A stretch of 64,000 nt of DNA from Pseudomonas sp. AOB-7 (GTDB lineage Bacteria > Pseudomonadota > Gammaproteobacteria > Pseudomonadales > Pseudomonadaceae): NCBI RefSeq assembly GCF_003696305.1, contig NZ_RFFK01000004.1:186001-250000 (forward strand), read 5' to 3'. The number at the start of each line of letters is the position of its first letter. Positions within the stretch are counted from its first letter, which is position 1. The notes below the pieces were generated by a model. The model had not been told where the DNA came from. It did not search any database and saw only the letters and a list, made by a program, of their open reading frames with translations. The position numbers and the translations under genes are program-made. Shown one piece after another: positions 56,583-64,000 of this stretch.

Positions 56583-57173
56583 TCACTGCACATCGCGCAG
56601 GCCCATGCGGCCCAGAATCGACTGAACGCACGCGACAACGTCGTTCTCGGCGCTGCGAATATGGACATCCGGATGTTCTGGAGCTTCGTAAGGGCTATCG
56701 ACGCCGGTAAAGTTCTTGATCTGTCCACTTCTCACTTTTGCATACAGTCCTTTGGGGTCACGTGCCGAGCATGTCTCCAGTGGGGCGTCTACGAAGACTT
56801 CAAGAAACTCCCCCTCGGCAAACAGCTCACGCGCTGCCTGACGATCCTTACGAAATGGCGATATCAGCGCCACTATCACTATCAAACCCGCCTCGACCAT
56901 CAGCCTGGCCACTTCGGCCACTCGCCTGATGTTTTCACTGCGATCCGCGTCACTCATACCGAGATCGCGACATAAGCCTTGGCGCACGATGTCGCCATCC
57001 AGAACCATTGTGTGCAACCCGCGCGCATGCAGCACCTGCTCGAGCTGCGTCGACAACGTGGACTTTCCAGAACCGGACAACCCCGTCAGCCAGATACACA
57101 TGGGACGCTGGTTCTTCTGCTGAGCACGCACCTGCCTGCTCACGGAATAACAAGAACTAAAATCATTCACCAC
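56583..57173 (-). CDS. cysC: CysC, adenylylsulfate (APS) kinase
   Basis: Phosphorylates APS to PAPS, the sulfate donor for sulfotransferases. 196 residues, stand-alone. P-loop WLTGLSGSGKSTLSTQL, then VLDGDIVRQGLCRDLGMS (APS-binding), ENIRRVAEVARLM, ISPFRKDR and DPKGLYAKVRSGQIKNF. Pseudomonas normally makes PAPS with a CysNC fusion elsewhere, so a separate CysC at the head of this cluster suggests a dedicated supply for the sulfotransferase at 48582-50048. It is the first gene of the polysaccharide transcript; no JUMPStart/ops sequence was recognised upstream. Confidence 0.94.
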   Translation of the reverse strand: MVNDFSSCYSVSRQVRAQQKNQRPMCIWLTGLSGSGKSTLSTQLEQVLHARGLHTMVLDGDIVRQGLCRDLGMSDADRSENIRRVAEVARLMVEAGLIVIVALISPFRKDRQAARELFAEGEFLEVFVDAPLETCSARDPKGLYAKVRSGQIKNFTGVDSPYEAPEHPDVHIRSAENDVVACVQSILGRMGLRDVQ

Positions 57174-57219
57174 AGCTAACTGCCCTCAGATTCTTATTTA
57201 GGTCGCTCACGGTAATGAG

Positions 57220-58686
57220 TCATGAGGGGCGAAAGCGTTGAACCAATGCACTCCTTTGCTTAAATGACAATCTCCACCTGACGCTGGGCCTGCTCATAGC
57301 GCTCCTGGATTCGTGCCGCAGCTGCTGCTTGGCACTGACCTCGCCATGCACGATCCGCACCTCCGACGGCCAGCGGCGCATCCGAGTAACGAATCCGACC
57401 AACCCATTTTGGTCGGCATGCGCCGAATAGCCGCCTATGGTATGGACTTGCGCCCTTATGGCATAGCGCTGCCCGTCCATTTCCACGAATCCGCCCTTCG
57501 GCGCGAAGCGCTGGATATGCCTACCTGGAGTACCCTCGGCCTGGTAACCGACGAACAGCAGATTGTGCCGGGCATCGCCGAGCATGGCCTTGAGGTAGTT
57601 GACGATGCGGCCGCTGGAGCACATGCCGTTACCGGCGATGACGATGGCCGGCTGCGCCGTTCGGGCCAGGCGGTTGACCATGGCCAAGTGAGCCTGATGA
57701 CTGTCCACCGTCAGCAGGTTGTCGAAGGCCAGCGGTTTGCGCCCACTTCTGACTCGTGCCAGCGCTTCGGCATCCCAAAAGGGTTCAAGTTCCCGGTAGA
57801 CACGGGTGAAACGGCTCGCCAGGGGAGAGTCGAGAATGATTGGCAAGTTGCTCCAGTCGATGCCATTCACAGGCGCTCGCTTGCTGGACGCCCTGCGATG
57901 CAGGATATCTTCCAGTTCGTAGAGCAGCTCCTGGGTACGGCCGATGCTGAAGGCCGGAATCAGCACCGTGCCTTGGTCGGCCAGGGCTTGTTCGAGCACC
58001 TGCTCGAGACGCTTGCGGCGATTGCGGCGGTCTTCGTGTAGACGATCGCCATAGGTACTTTCGATGACCAGGATATCGGCACGCTGGGGCGCCTTCGGCG
58101 CCGGCAGTATCGGTGCGTGGGGCGCACCGAGGTCGCCGGAGAACACTACGCGCTTGCGCTCGCCCGTCACGGGGTAGTGCAGGTCTACTTCGACATAGGC
58201 CGAGCCGAGGATGTGGCCGGCGCGCTGCAGGCGAATCCGCGCCGTCAGTTGCTCGCTATCAACCAGGTTGAACCAGGTTTTGTATGGCAAGGCGACGATG
58301 CGTTGTTCGATCAGCTTGAGGTAACGCGCCACCTTGGCCTGATCGCGGCTGAAGCCGAGCTTGAAGGCGTCCTCCAGCACGATGGGCAGGAGTTTCGCCG
58401 AAGGCTCGCTGCAGAGGATGGGGCCCTTGAATCCTGCGGCCAACAGATAGGGAATGCGCCCGACGTGATCGATATGCACGTGAGTGGCGATCAGCGCCCT
58501 GATACCCGCCAGGGAGAAATCGATATCGAGACGACCGGCTCCGGCCCGACCTTCGGGCGAGGTCTCAGCCCCCTGAAACAAGCCACAATCGACCAGAAGC
58601 GCGTGCTCGGCATCCATCTGCAACTGGTGACAGGAGCCCGTCACGCCGGAAACGGCGCCATGATGAAGAATGTTGGGGTACCGCAC
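57220..58686 (-). CDS. MBL/beta-CASP metallo-hydrolase with frameshifted C terminus
   Basis: 488 residues as read. MBL motif HVHIDHVG in IATHVHIDHVGRIPY and the metal His in RAGHILGSAY; beta-CASP motifs IPAFSIGRTQELLYEL, GMCSSGRIVNYL and YSAHADQNGLVGF. Members are RNA-processing nucleases (CPSF73/RNase J-like), though the bacterial YSH1-like subgroup is poorly known. After the VHGEVSAKQQ segment the frame changes: the other frame from about 57315 reads RIQERYEQAQRQVEIVI and stops at 57260, which looks like the genuine end. So a single-base indel or sequencing error near 57310-57330 is likely. Confidence 0.85.
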   Translation of the reverse strand: MRYPNILHHGAVSGVTGSCHQLQMDAEHALLVDCGLFQGAETSPEGRAGAGRLDIDFSLAGIRALIATHVHIDHVGRIPYLLAAGFKGPILCSEPSAKLLPIVLEDAFKLGFSRDQAKVARYLKLIEQRIVALPYKTWFNLVDSEQLTARIRLQRAGHILGSAYVEVDLHYPVTGERKRVVFSGDLGAPHAPILPAPKAPQRADILVIESTYGDRLHEDRRNRRKRLEQVLEQALADQGTVLIPAFSIGRTQELLYELEDILHRRASSKRAPVNGIDWSNLPIILDSPLASRFTRVYRELEPFWDAEALARVRSGRKPLAFDNLLTVDSHQAHLAMVNRLARTAQPAIVIAGNGMCSSGRIVNYLKAMLGDARHNLLFVGYQAEGTPGRHIQRFAPKGGFVEMDGQRYAIRAQVHTIGGYSAHADQNGLVGFVTRMRRWPSEVRIVHGEVSAKQQLRHESRSAMSRPSVRWRLSFKQRSALVQRFRPS

Positions 58687-58904
58687 GAGTCAATCCCTTA
58701 ACGCTGACGAAAACTACAGGGACTCAGCCCCAAGGTGCGGATCACTTAGCTCGGCAGAGGAGGTGCCGACGAATCAAAGACGGTGCTAGCTATGTGGCGA
58801 TGTGATAGCCCGCACATTTTGCATGCTTTTTATTTTTTCGCAAGCAAGACGAAGGTTTGACGCCACGAAACCAGTCGGTCAGCGAACGGCCTCGCCCAGC
58901 GGTA

Positions 58905-59189
58905 CTACTCGTCTTCGTTAACCCGATCGCGCAGCTCTTTGCCCGGTTTGAAATGCGGCACGAACTTGCCGTCCAGGCGCACCGACTGGCCGGTTTTCGG
59001 GTTGCGACCCACGCGCGGGGCGCGGTAGTGGAGGGAGAAACTGCCGAAGCCGCGAATTTCGATGCGGTCGCCAGTGGCCAATGCCTGGGACATTTGTTCC
59101 AGCATGGTCTTGATAGCCAGCTCGACATCCTTGGAGGACAGCTGACCTTGGTGGGTGACAATTCTTTCGATCAACTCCGACTTGGTCAT
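58905..59189 (-). CDS. ihfB: IhfB, integration host factor beta subunit
   Basis: 94 residues, full length. DNA-bending nucleoid protein with Ihf[41 protein letters not shown], and the beta-arm [15 protein letters not shown] with the intercalating Pro. Start is MTKSELIE, preceded by AAGGGAA. It lies between the polysaccharide cluster and rpsA, the usual Pseudomonas order. The 218 bp between it and the MBL gene show nothing recognisable. Confidence 0.97.
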   Translation of the reverse strand: MTKSELIERIVTHQGQLSSKDVELAIKTMLEQMSQALATGDRIEIRGFGSFSLHYRAPRVGRNPKTGQSVRLDGKFVPHFKPGKELRDRVNEDE

Positions 59190-59503
59190 GGTTTTCCCTT
59201 CTTTTTCAAGCGGCTAGATCACTCGATAGAGTGGTTTTAGCATGCTGATCAGCATTTGAACAGCCTAAAAAACAAGGTGTTAGCGCAATCTGGGGAGTGA
59301 TCGCCTTATATCGCCGAGCGCATGCGCGCAAGCCCTAGCCCGGCAACGCCGCGCAGGCCATGGCGGCATCGGGCATCTACCGCACCTTTGTACGCATGCC
59401 GGCGGAAAACGCTTCCACCCTACCCCATAGCCATGGCGCTTCACGCTCGAGGTTTGCGGGTAAATCCATCTCGACAGTGGCGAGATTCAGGAAGGCGAGA
59501 AAC
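59190..59503. other. Intergenic region upstream of ihfB
   Basis: 314 bp between the rpsA terminator and the ihfB start. It must hold the ihfB promoter, but I find no convincing -35/-10 pair, no small gene with good features and no repeat. Confidence 0.5.
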
Positions 59504-59504
59504 A

Positions 59505-59532
59505 AAAAGGGCGACCCGAGGGTCGCCCTTTT
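59505..59532 (-). terminator. Intrinsic terminator of rpsA
   Basis: 13-bp perfect stem (59505-59517 with 59520-59532), 2-nt loop, ending in T4 on the minus strand. It starts 20 bp after the rpsA stop. Confidence 0.9.
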
Positions 59533-59552
59533 CTTGATGGAGTTACCCGAAC

Positions 59553-61235
59553 TTAGTTCTGGTTTTCCATCTGAGCACGGATCAGATCACCGATGGTGGT
59601 CGGGCCGGTGCTTTCAACGTCTTGCTTGTTACGCAGTTCCTTCATCGCGTCCTTCTCGTCCTCGACGTCTTTCGACTTGATGGACAGGCTGATAACGCGG
59701 GACTTGCGGTCGACGCTGATGATCTTGGCTTCGACTTCGTCGCCTTCCTTCAGAACGTTGCGCGCGTCTTCAACGCGGTCACGGCTGATTTCGGAGGCTT
59801 TCAGGGTAGCTTCGATCTCGTTGCCCAAGTCGATGATGGCGCCCTTGGCATCCACTTCCTTCACGACGCCACGGACGATGGTGCCCTTGTCGTTGATCGA
59901 GACGTAGTTGCTGAACGGATCGTCTTCCAGCTGCTTGATGCCCAGGGAGATGCGCTCGCGCTCCGGGTCAACCGACAGGATGACGGTTTCCAGCTCGTCG
60001 CCCTTCTTGAAGCGACGCACGGCCTCTTCGCCGGCTTCGTTCCAGGAGATGTCGGACAGGTGAACCAGGCCGTCGATGCCGCCGTCCAGACCAATGAAGA
60101 TACCGAAATCGGTGATCGACTTGATGGTGCCGGAGATCTTGTCACCCTTGTTGAACTGACCGGAGAAGTCTTCCCACGGGTTGGTCTTGCACTGCTTGAT
60201 ACCCAGGGAGATACGACGACGCTCTTCGTCGATGTCCAGAACCATGACTTCCACTTCGTCGCCGACGTTAACGACTTTCGACGGGTGGATGTTCTTGTTG
60301 GTCCAGTCCATTTCGGAAACGTGTACCAGACCTTCAACGCCTTCTTCCAGCTCAGCGAAGCAGCCGTAGTCGGTCAGGTTGGTGACGCGCGCCATGACGC
60401 GGGTGTTTTCCGGGTAACGGGCCTTGATGGCAACCCACGGATCTTCGCCCAGCTGCTTCAGACCCAGGGAGACACGGTTGCGCTCGCGGTCGTACTTCAG
60501 GACCTTGACGTCGATCTCGTCGCCAACGTTGACGATCTCGGACGGGTGCTTGATGCGCTTCCAGGCCATGTCGGTGATGTGCAGCAGGCCGTCTACGCCG
60601 CCCAGGTCCACGAAGGCGCCGTAGTCGGTGAGGTTCTTGACGATACCTTTGACCTGCTGACCTTCCTGCAGGGATTCCAGCAGGGCTTCGCGCTCGGCGC
60701 TGTTCTCGGCTTCCAGCACGCTGCGGCGGGAAACGACAACGTTGTTGCGCTTCTGGTCCAGCTTGATGACCTTGAACTCGAGCTCTTTGCCTTCCAGGTG
60801 AGTGGTGTCACGCACCGGACGGACATCGACCAGGGAACCCGGCAGGAACGCGCGGATGCCGTTGACGTCAACGGTGAAGCCGCCTTTGACCTTACCGTTG
60901 ATAACGCCCTTGACCACTTCTTCAGCGTTGAACGCAGCTTCCAGAACCAGCCAGGACTCAGCGCGCTTGGCTTTCTCGCGGGACAGCTTGGTTTCACCGA
61001 AGCCATCTTCAACCGCGTCCAGCGCAACGTGGACTTCGTCACCGACCTTGATGGTCAGCTCGCCTTGTTCGTTGAAGAACTGGTCGAGCGGGATGACGCC
61101 CTCGGACTTCAGACCGGCATGGACGGTAACCCAGTCACCGTCGATGTCGACGACGATGCCGGTGATGATGGCGCCCGGCTGCATGTCGAGGGATTTCAGG
61201 CTTTCTTCAAAAAGTTCTGCAAAGCTTTCGCTCAT
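59553..61235 (-). CDS. rpsA: RpsA, 30S ribosomal protein S1
   Basis: 560 residues with six S1 (OB-fold) repeats; binds mRNA at initiation. Family motifs: [19 protein letters not shown], the second repeat [19 protein letters not shown], and repeated [41 protein letters not shown] and [19 protein letters not shown] segments. Start at MSESFAELF is the family start. Codon use is strongly biased, as expected for a highly expressed gene. Confidence 0.98.
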   Translation of the reverse strand: MSESFAELFEESLKSLDMQPGAIITGIVVDIDGDWVTVHAGLKSEGVIPLDQFFNEQGELTIKVGDEVHVALDAVEDGFGETKLSREKAKRAESWLVLEAAFNAEEVVKGVINGKVKGGFTVDVNGIRAFLPGSLVDVRPVRDTTHLEGKELEFKVIKLDQKRNNVVVSRRSVLEAENSAEREALLESLQEGQQVKGIVKNLTDYGAFVDLGGVDGLLHITDMAWKRIKHPSEIVNVGDEIDVKVLKYDRERNRVSLGLKQLGEDPWVAIKARYPENTRVMARVTNLTDYGCFAELEEGVEGLVHVSEMDWTNKNIHPSKVVNVGDEVEVMVLDIDEERRRISLGIKQCKTNPWEDFSGQFNKGDKISGTIKSITDFGIFIGLDGGIDGLVHLSDISWNEAGEEAVRRFKKGDELETVILSVDPERERISLGIKQLEDDPFSNYVSINDKGTIVRGVVKEVDAKGAIIDLGNEIEATLKASEISRDRVEDARNVLKEGDEVEAKIISVDRKSRVISLSIKSKDVEDEKDAMKELRNKQDVESTGPTTIGDLIRAQMENQN

Positions 61236-61304
61236 GTTGATTCCTGTTGTCAAGGGCGGGGATTCGCCCAAACCACACTCCAGACAATGTGGGTTCGTTC
61301 ATGT

Positions 61305-61347
61305 AAAAAGAGGCCTGCGGGACTAGGACTGGTCTCCCGCATGCCTC
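61305..61347 (-). terminator. Terminator or attenuator between cmk and rpsA
   Basis: On the minus strand a 13-bp stem with one mismatch (61347-61335 with 61322-61310), 12-nt loop and a T5 run. It is 35 bp past the cmk stop and 70 bp before the rpsA start, so rpsA must have a promoter within that 70 bp or be expressed by read-through. Confidence 0.75.
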
Positions 61348-61381
61348 CTTGCGAGCCGGTCAGCTTAGGCAGCTGTGGCTC

Positions 61382-62047
61382 TTACCCGGCGAGATCGCGA
61401 TCGGCGACCTCGCGCAGAATGCGCTCTAACACTTGCTCGATGGACAGCTCGGTGGAATCCAGCAGGATTGCGTCAGCAGCCGGCTTGAGCGGCGCCACCG
61501 CGCGCTGGGTATCGCGCTCGTCGCGCGCCCGAATCTCGTCGAGAAGACTCGCGAGATTAACATCATCGCCCTTGGCCTTCAACTGCAAGTAGCGGCGACG
61601 CGCACGCTCCTCGGCGCTGGCGGTGAGGAAGACCTTCAACGGCGCATCGGGAAATACCACGGTGCCCATGTCGCGGCCATCGGCCACCAGCCCCGGCGCC
61701 TCCTGGAAGGCGCGCTGGCGCTGCAGCAGCGCTTCGCGCACCGCCGGCAGCGAGGCGACCATGGACGCGCCGGCGCCGATCTGTTCGTTGCGGATGGCGT
61801 CGGTCACTTCCTCGCCTTCGAGGACGATGCGTTTGCCGGTGAACTGCACGTCGAGGTGGGCGGCCAGTTGCTTGAGCGCCTCCTCGTTGGTCAGGTCGAT
61901 GCCGTGGTTGCCGGCGGCGAAGGCCAGCAGGCGGTACAGCGCACCGGAGTCGAGCAGGTTCCAGCCCAGTTGCTTGGCCAGCAGGGCACAAAGCGTGCCC
62001 TTGCCGGAACCGCTCGGCCCGTCGACCGTGATCACCGGGGCGTTCAT
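61382..62047 (-). CDS. cmk: Cmk, cytidylate kinase
   Basis: Phosphorylates CMP/dCMP. 221 residues. P-loop [34 protein letters not shown]; the substrate loop [40 protein letters not shown] with the catalytic arginines. ATG at 62047 overlaps the aroA stop (ATGA), so the genes are coupled. Confidence 0.97.
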   Translation of the reverse strand: MNAPVITVDGPSGSGKGTLCALLAKQLGWNLLDSGALYRLLAFAAGNHGIDLTNEEALKQLAAHLDVQFTGKRIVLEGEEVTDAIRNEQIGAGASMVASLPAVREALLQRQRAFQEAPGLVADGRDMGTVVFPDAPLKVFLTASAEERARRRYLQLKAKGDDVNLASLLDEIRARDERDTQRAVAPLKPAADAILLDSTELSIEQVLERILREVADRDLAG

Positions 62048-64000
62048 GCCTTGCCCTCTTCGGCCACCTGGATGCCGACTTCGGCCGCCAGGGCGAGGAA
62101 GTTGGGGAAGGAGGTGGCGACGTTGGCACAATCGTGAATGCGGATCGGCGCGCTGGCGCGCAGCGAGGCGACGCTGAAGGACATGGCGATACGGTGGTCG
62201 CCGTGCGCCCAGACTTCGCCGCCGCCGATGGCGCCACCTTCGATGACGATGCCGTCCGGAGTCGGCTCGGCCTTCACGCCCAGGGCGACCAGACCGTCAG
62301 CCATGACCTGGATACGGTCGGACTCCTTGACCCGCAGCTCCTCGGCGCCGCGCAGCACGGTGCGGCCGGAGGCAGCGGCGGCAGCGATGAACAGCACCGG
62401 GAATTCGTCGATGGCCAGCGGCACCAGGTCTTCGGGAATATCGATGCCCTTGAGCTTGGCCGAGCGCACGCGGATATCGGCCACCGGCTCGCCGCCCACC
62501 TCGCGCTGGTTTTCCAGGCTGATATCGCCGCCCATCAGCTTGAGGATATCGATCACCCCGGTGCGGGTCGGGTTGATGCCGACGTGCTCGAGCACCAGCT
62601 CGGAACCTTCGGCAATGCTCGCCGCCACCAGGAAGAAGGCCGCCGAGGAAATATCGGCCGGCACTTCGATACGGGTGGCGCTGAGCTTGTGCCCGGATTC
62701 GACGGTGGCGGTGCTGCCCTCCACGCTGACCGGGTAGCCGAAGCCGCGCAGCATGCGCTCGGTGTGGTCGCGGGTCGGCGCCGGCTCGGTCACCGAGGTC
62801 TTGCCGGCGGCGTACAGGCCGGCCAGCAGCAGGCAGGACTTGACCTGGGCGCTGGCCATCGGCATCTCGTAGTCCATGCCGGTCAGGCGCTGGCCGCCCT
62901 TGATGGTCAGCGGCGGACGCCCTTCCGGACCAGTCTCGATCACCGCGCCCATTTCACGCAGCGGCTTGGCCACACGGTTCATCGGACGCCTGGACAGCGA
63001 GGCGTCGCCGGTCAGGGTGGTGTCGAACGGCTGCGCGGCGAGCAGGCCGGAGAGCAGGCGCATAGAGGTGCCGGAGTTGCCCATGTACAGCGGGCCGGCC
63101 GGCGCCTTCAGGCCATTGAGGCCGACACCATGAATGGTGACGCGACCGTGGTGCGGGCCTTCGATCACCACGCCCATGTCGCGGAAGGCCTGCAGGGTGG
63201 CCAGGGCGTCTTCGCCTTCGAGGAAGCCCTCGACCTCGGTGGTGCCTTCGGCCAGCGAGCCGAGCATGATCGAGCGGTGCGAGATGGACTTGTCGCCGGG
63301 CACGCGAATGCGTCCGGACAGGCTGCTACCGGGTTTTGCCAGGAAAATCAGATCGGTCGAGTGCATAGCGTCCACATAGGCCCTGCGGGCCAGAATTTTG
63401 CTGAAATGTTCGCGGGCCACGCGGGCGCGGGTGAACACGCCCAGCAGTTGATGCCCATCCCCGGCGTCGACCGCGTCGCGCAGGGCGTCGAGGTCGTCGC
63501 GAAAGGTGTCCAGGGTGCGCAGCACGGCCTCGCGGTTGGCGAGGAAGATATCGTGCCACATCACCGGATCGCTGCCGGCGATCCGCGTGAAGTCGCGAAA
63601 GCCGCCGGCGGCGTAACGGAAAATCTCCAGGTTCTCGCTGCGCTTGGCCAGCGAGTCGACCAGAGTGAAGGCCAACAGGTGCGGCAGGTGGCTGGTGGCG
63701 GCAAGCACCTGATCGTGGTGCTCCACCTCCATCGACTCGACATCCGCACCCAGCTCGCGCCACAGGCCTTCCACCAGCGCCAGGGCCGCCTCGTCGCTGT
63801 GCTCGCAAGGCGTCAGGATGACCTTGTGGCGGCGGAACAGCGCCGCCTTGGCCGCCTCCACCCCGCTCTGCTCGGAGCCGGCGATGGGGTGGCCCGGCAC
63901 CAGCCGCACCCTCTTGCCGGCGAAGGCCAGGCGCGCGGCGCGTAGCACATTGCCCTTGGCACTGCCGACGTCGGTCAGCACCGCATCGCCGAGATCGAGC
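62044..64000 (-). CDS. TyrA-AroA fusion: prephenate dehydrogenase / EPSP synthase (5' end outside)
   Basis: The gene continues past the right edge. The visible 651 residues comprise the C-terminal part of prephenate dehydrogenase ([54 protein letters not shown]). From about 63330 down follows a complete EPSP synthase: [65 protein letters not shown]. This bifunctional fusion is known from Pseudomonas (PA3164). It catalyses steps in chorismate and tyrosine synthesis. Confidence 0.96.
   Translation of the reverse strand, partial: LDLGDAVLTDVGSAKGNVLRAARLAFAGKRVRLVPGHPIAGSEQSGVEAAKAALFRRHKVILTPCEHSDEAALALVEGLWRELGADVESMEVEHHDQVLAATSHLPHLLAFTLVDSLAKRSENLEIFRYAAGGFRDFTRIAGSDPVMWHDIFLANREAVLRTLDTFRDDLDALRDAVDAGDGHQLLGVFTRARVAREHFSKILARRAYVDAMHSTDLIFLAKPGSSLSGRIRVPGDKSISHRSIMLGSLAEGTTEVEGFLEGEDALATLQAFRDMGVVIEGPHHGRVTIHGVGLNGLKAPAGPLYMGNSGTSMRLLSGLLAAQPFDTTLTGDASLSRRPMNRVAKPLREMGAVIETGPEGRPPLTIKGGQRLTGMDYEMPMASAQVKSCLLLAGLYAAGKTSVTEPAPTRDHTERMLRGFGYPVSVEGSTATVESGHKLSATRIEVPADISSAAFFLVAASIAEGSELVLEHVGINPTRTGVIDILKLMGGDISLENQREVGGEPVADIRVRSAKLKGIDIPEDLVPLAIDEFPVLFIAAAAASGRTVLRGAEELRVKESDRIQVMADGLVALGVKAEPTPDGIVIEGGAIGGGEVWAHGDHRIAMSFSVASLRASAPIRIHDCANVATSFPNFLALAAEVGIQVAEEGKA

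Noticed and set aside
57174..57219. JUMPStart/ops antitermination element before the polysaccharide cluster
   Set aside because: I looked for the GGCGGTAGCGT core upstream of cysC on the minus strand and found none in the short gap.
59622..61592. 656-residue open frame opposite rpsA
   Set aside because: Created by the repeated S1 domains and strong codon bias on the other strand; it crosses into cmk and has no family motif.

Overview
The window is chromosomal DNA from a Pseudomonas species. It is GC-rich, and its gene order is the one known from P. aeruginosa: folC-accD-trpF-truA-fimV-usg-asd-leuB-leuD-leuC, then a tRNA Ala/Glu array with gltX, then uvrB, tRNA-Asn, comEA and wbpM, then the O-antigen locus, then ihfB-rpsA-cmk-aroA. 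The comparison rests on remembered synteny and protein families; no search was run. Nearly all genes except those at 12.1-16.5 kb, 18.2-21.2 kb, 26.5-30.0 kb and 32.3-33.5 kb lie on the minus strand.

Region 1 (1-12 kb) is housekeeping: folate and fatty-acid enzymes (folC, accD), tryptophan (trpF), tRNA pseudouridylation (truA), the pilus/polarity protein FimV, aspartate semialdehyde dehydrogenase plus its USG-1 paralogue, and leucine biosynthesis (leuB, leuD, leuC). A MITE-like element with 16-bp terminal inverted repeats separates leuC from a divergent LysR gene. Region 2 (12-22.6 kb) carries two c-di-GMP enzymes (a five-PAS GGDEF-EAL protein and a 7TM-GGDEF protein), the small heat-shock protein IbpA behind an apparent ROSE RNA thermometer and sigma-32 promoter, dusC, a thioesterase, a hydrolase and a TetR regulator with an operator-like palindrome. 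Region 3 (22.6-34.5 kb) has four tandem tRNA-Ala(GGC)/tRNA-Glu(TTC) pairs with a strong promoter and terminator, gltX, a LysR gene divergent from an EmrAB-like efflux pair, an EamA transporter, uvrB, an aromatic/aspartate aminotransferase, tRNA-Asn with the decayed tail of a second copy, and comEA.

Region 4 (34.6-57.2 kb) is the surface-polysaccharide (O-antigen) locus and the most unusual part. It sits between wbpM and ihfB, where P. aeruginosa keeps its Wzy-dependent O-antigen genes. No Wzx, Wzy or Wzz is visible here; instead there is an ABC exporter (Wzm/Wzt). WbpM, a WbpV/WbpK-type reductase and WbpL would make and load the first sugar phosphate. WecB and WecC give UDP-ManNAcA. Several glycosyltransferases include a GT2-TagF-like fusion and a double-domain transferase. 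Three genes point to sulfur chemistry: an SQD1-like UDP-sulfoquinovose synthase, an APS kinase (CysC, making PAPS), and a PAPS-type sulfotransferase with a long coiled coil. The Wzt ATPase has no C-terminal glycan-binding domain, but carries about 340 extra N-terminal residues that look like a beta-propeller. My inference is a sulfated, ABC-exported O-polysaccharide. In it the coiled-coil sulfotransferase could act as chain terminator and ruler (as WbdD does in E. coli O9a), and the Wzt propeller could recognise the cap.

Region 5 (57.2-64 kb) holds an MBL/beta-CASP protein with an apparent C-terminal frameshift, ihfB, rpsA, cmk and the start-truncated tyrA-aroA fusion that runs off the right edge.
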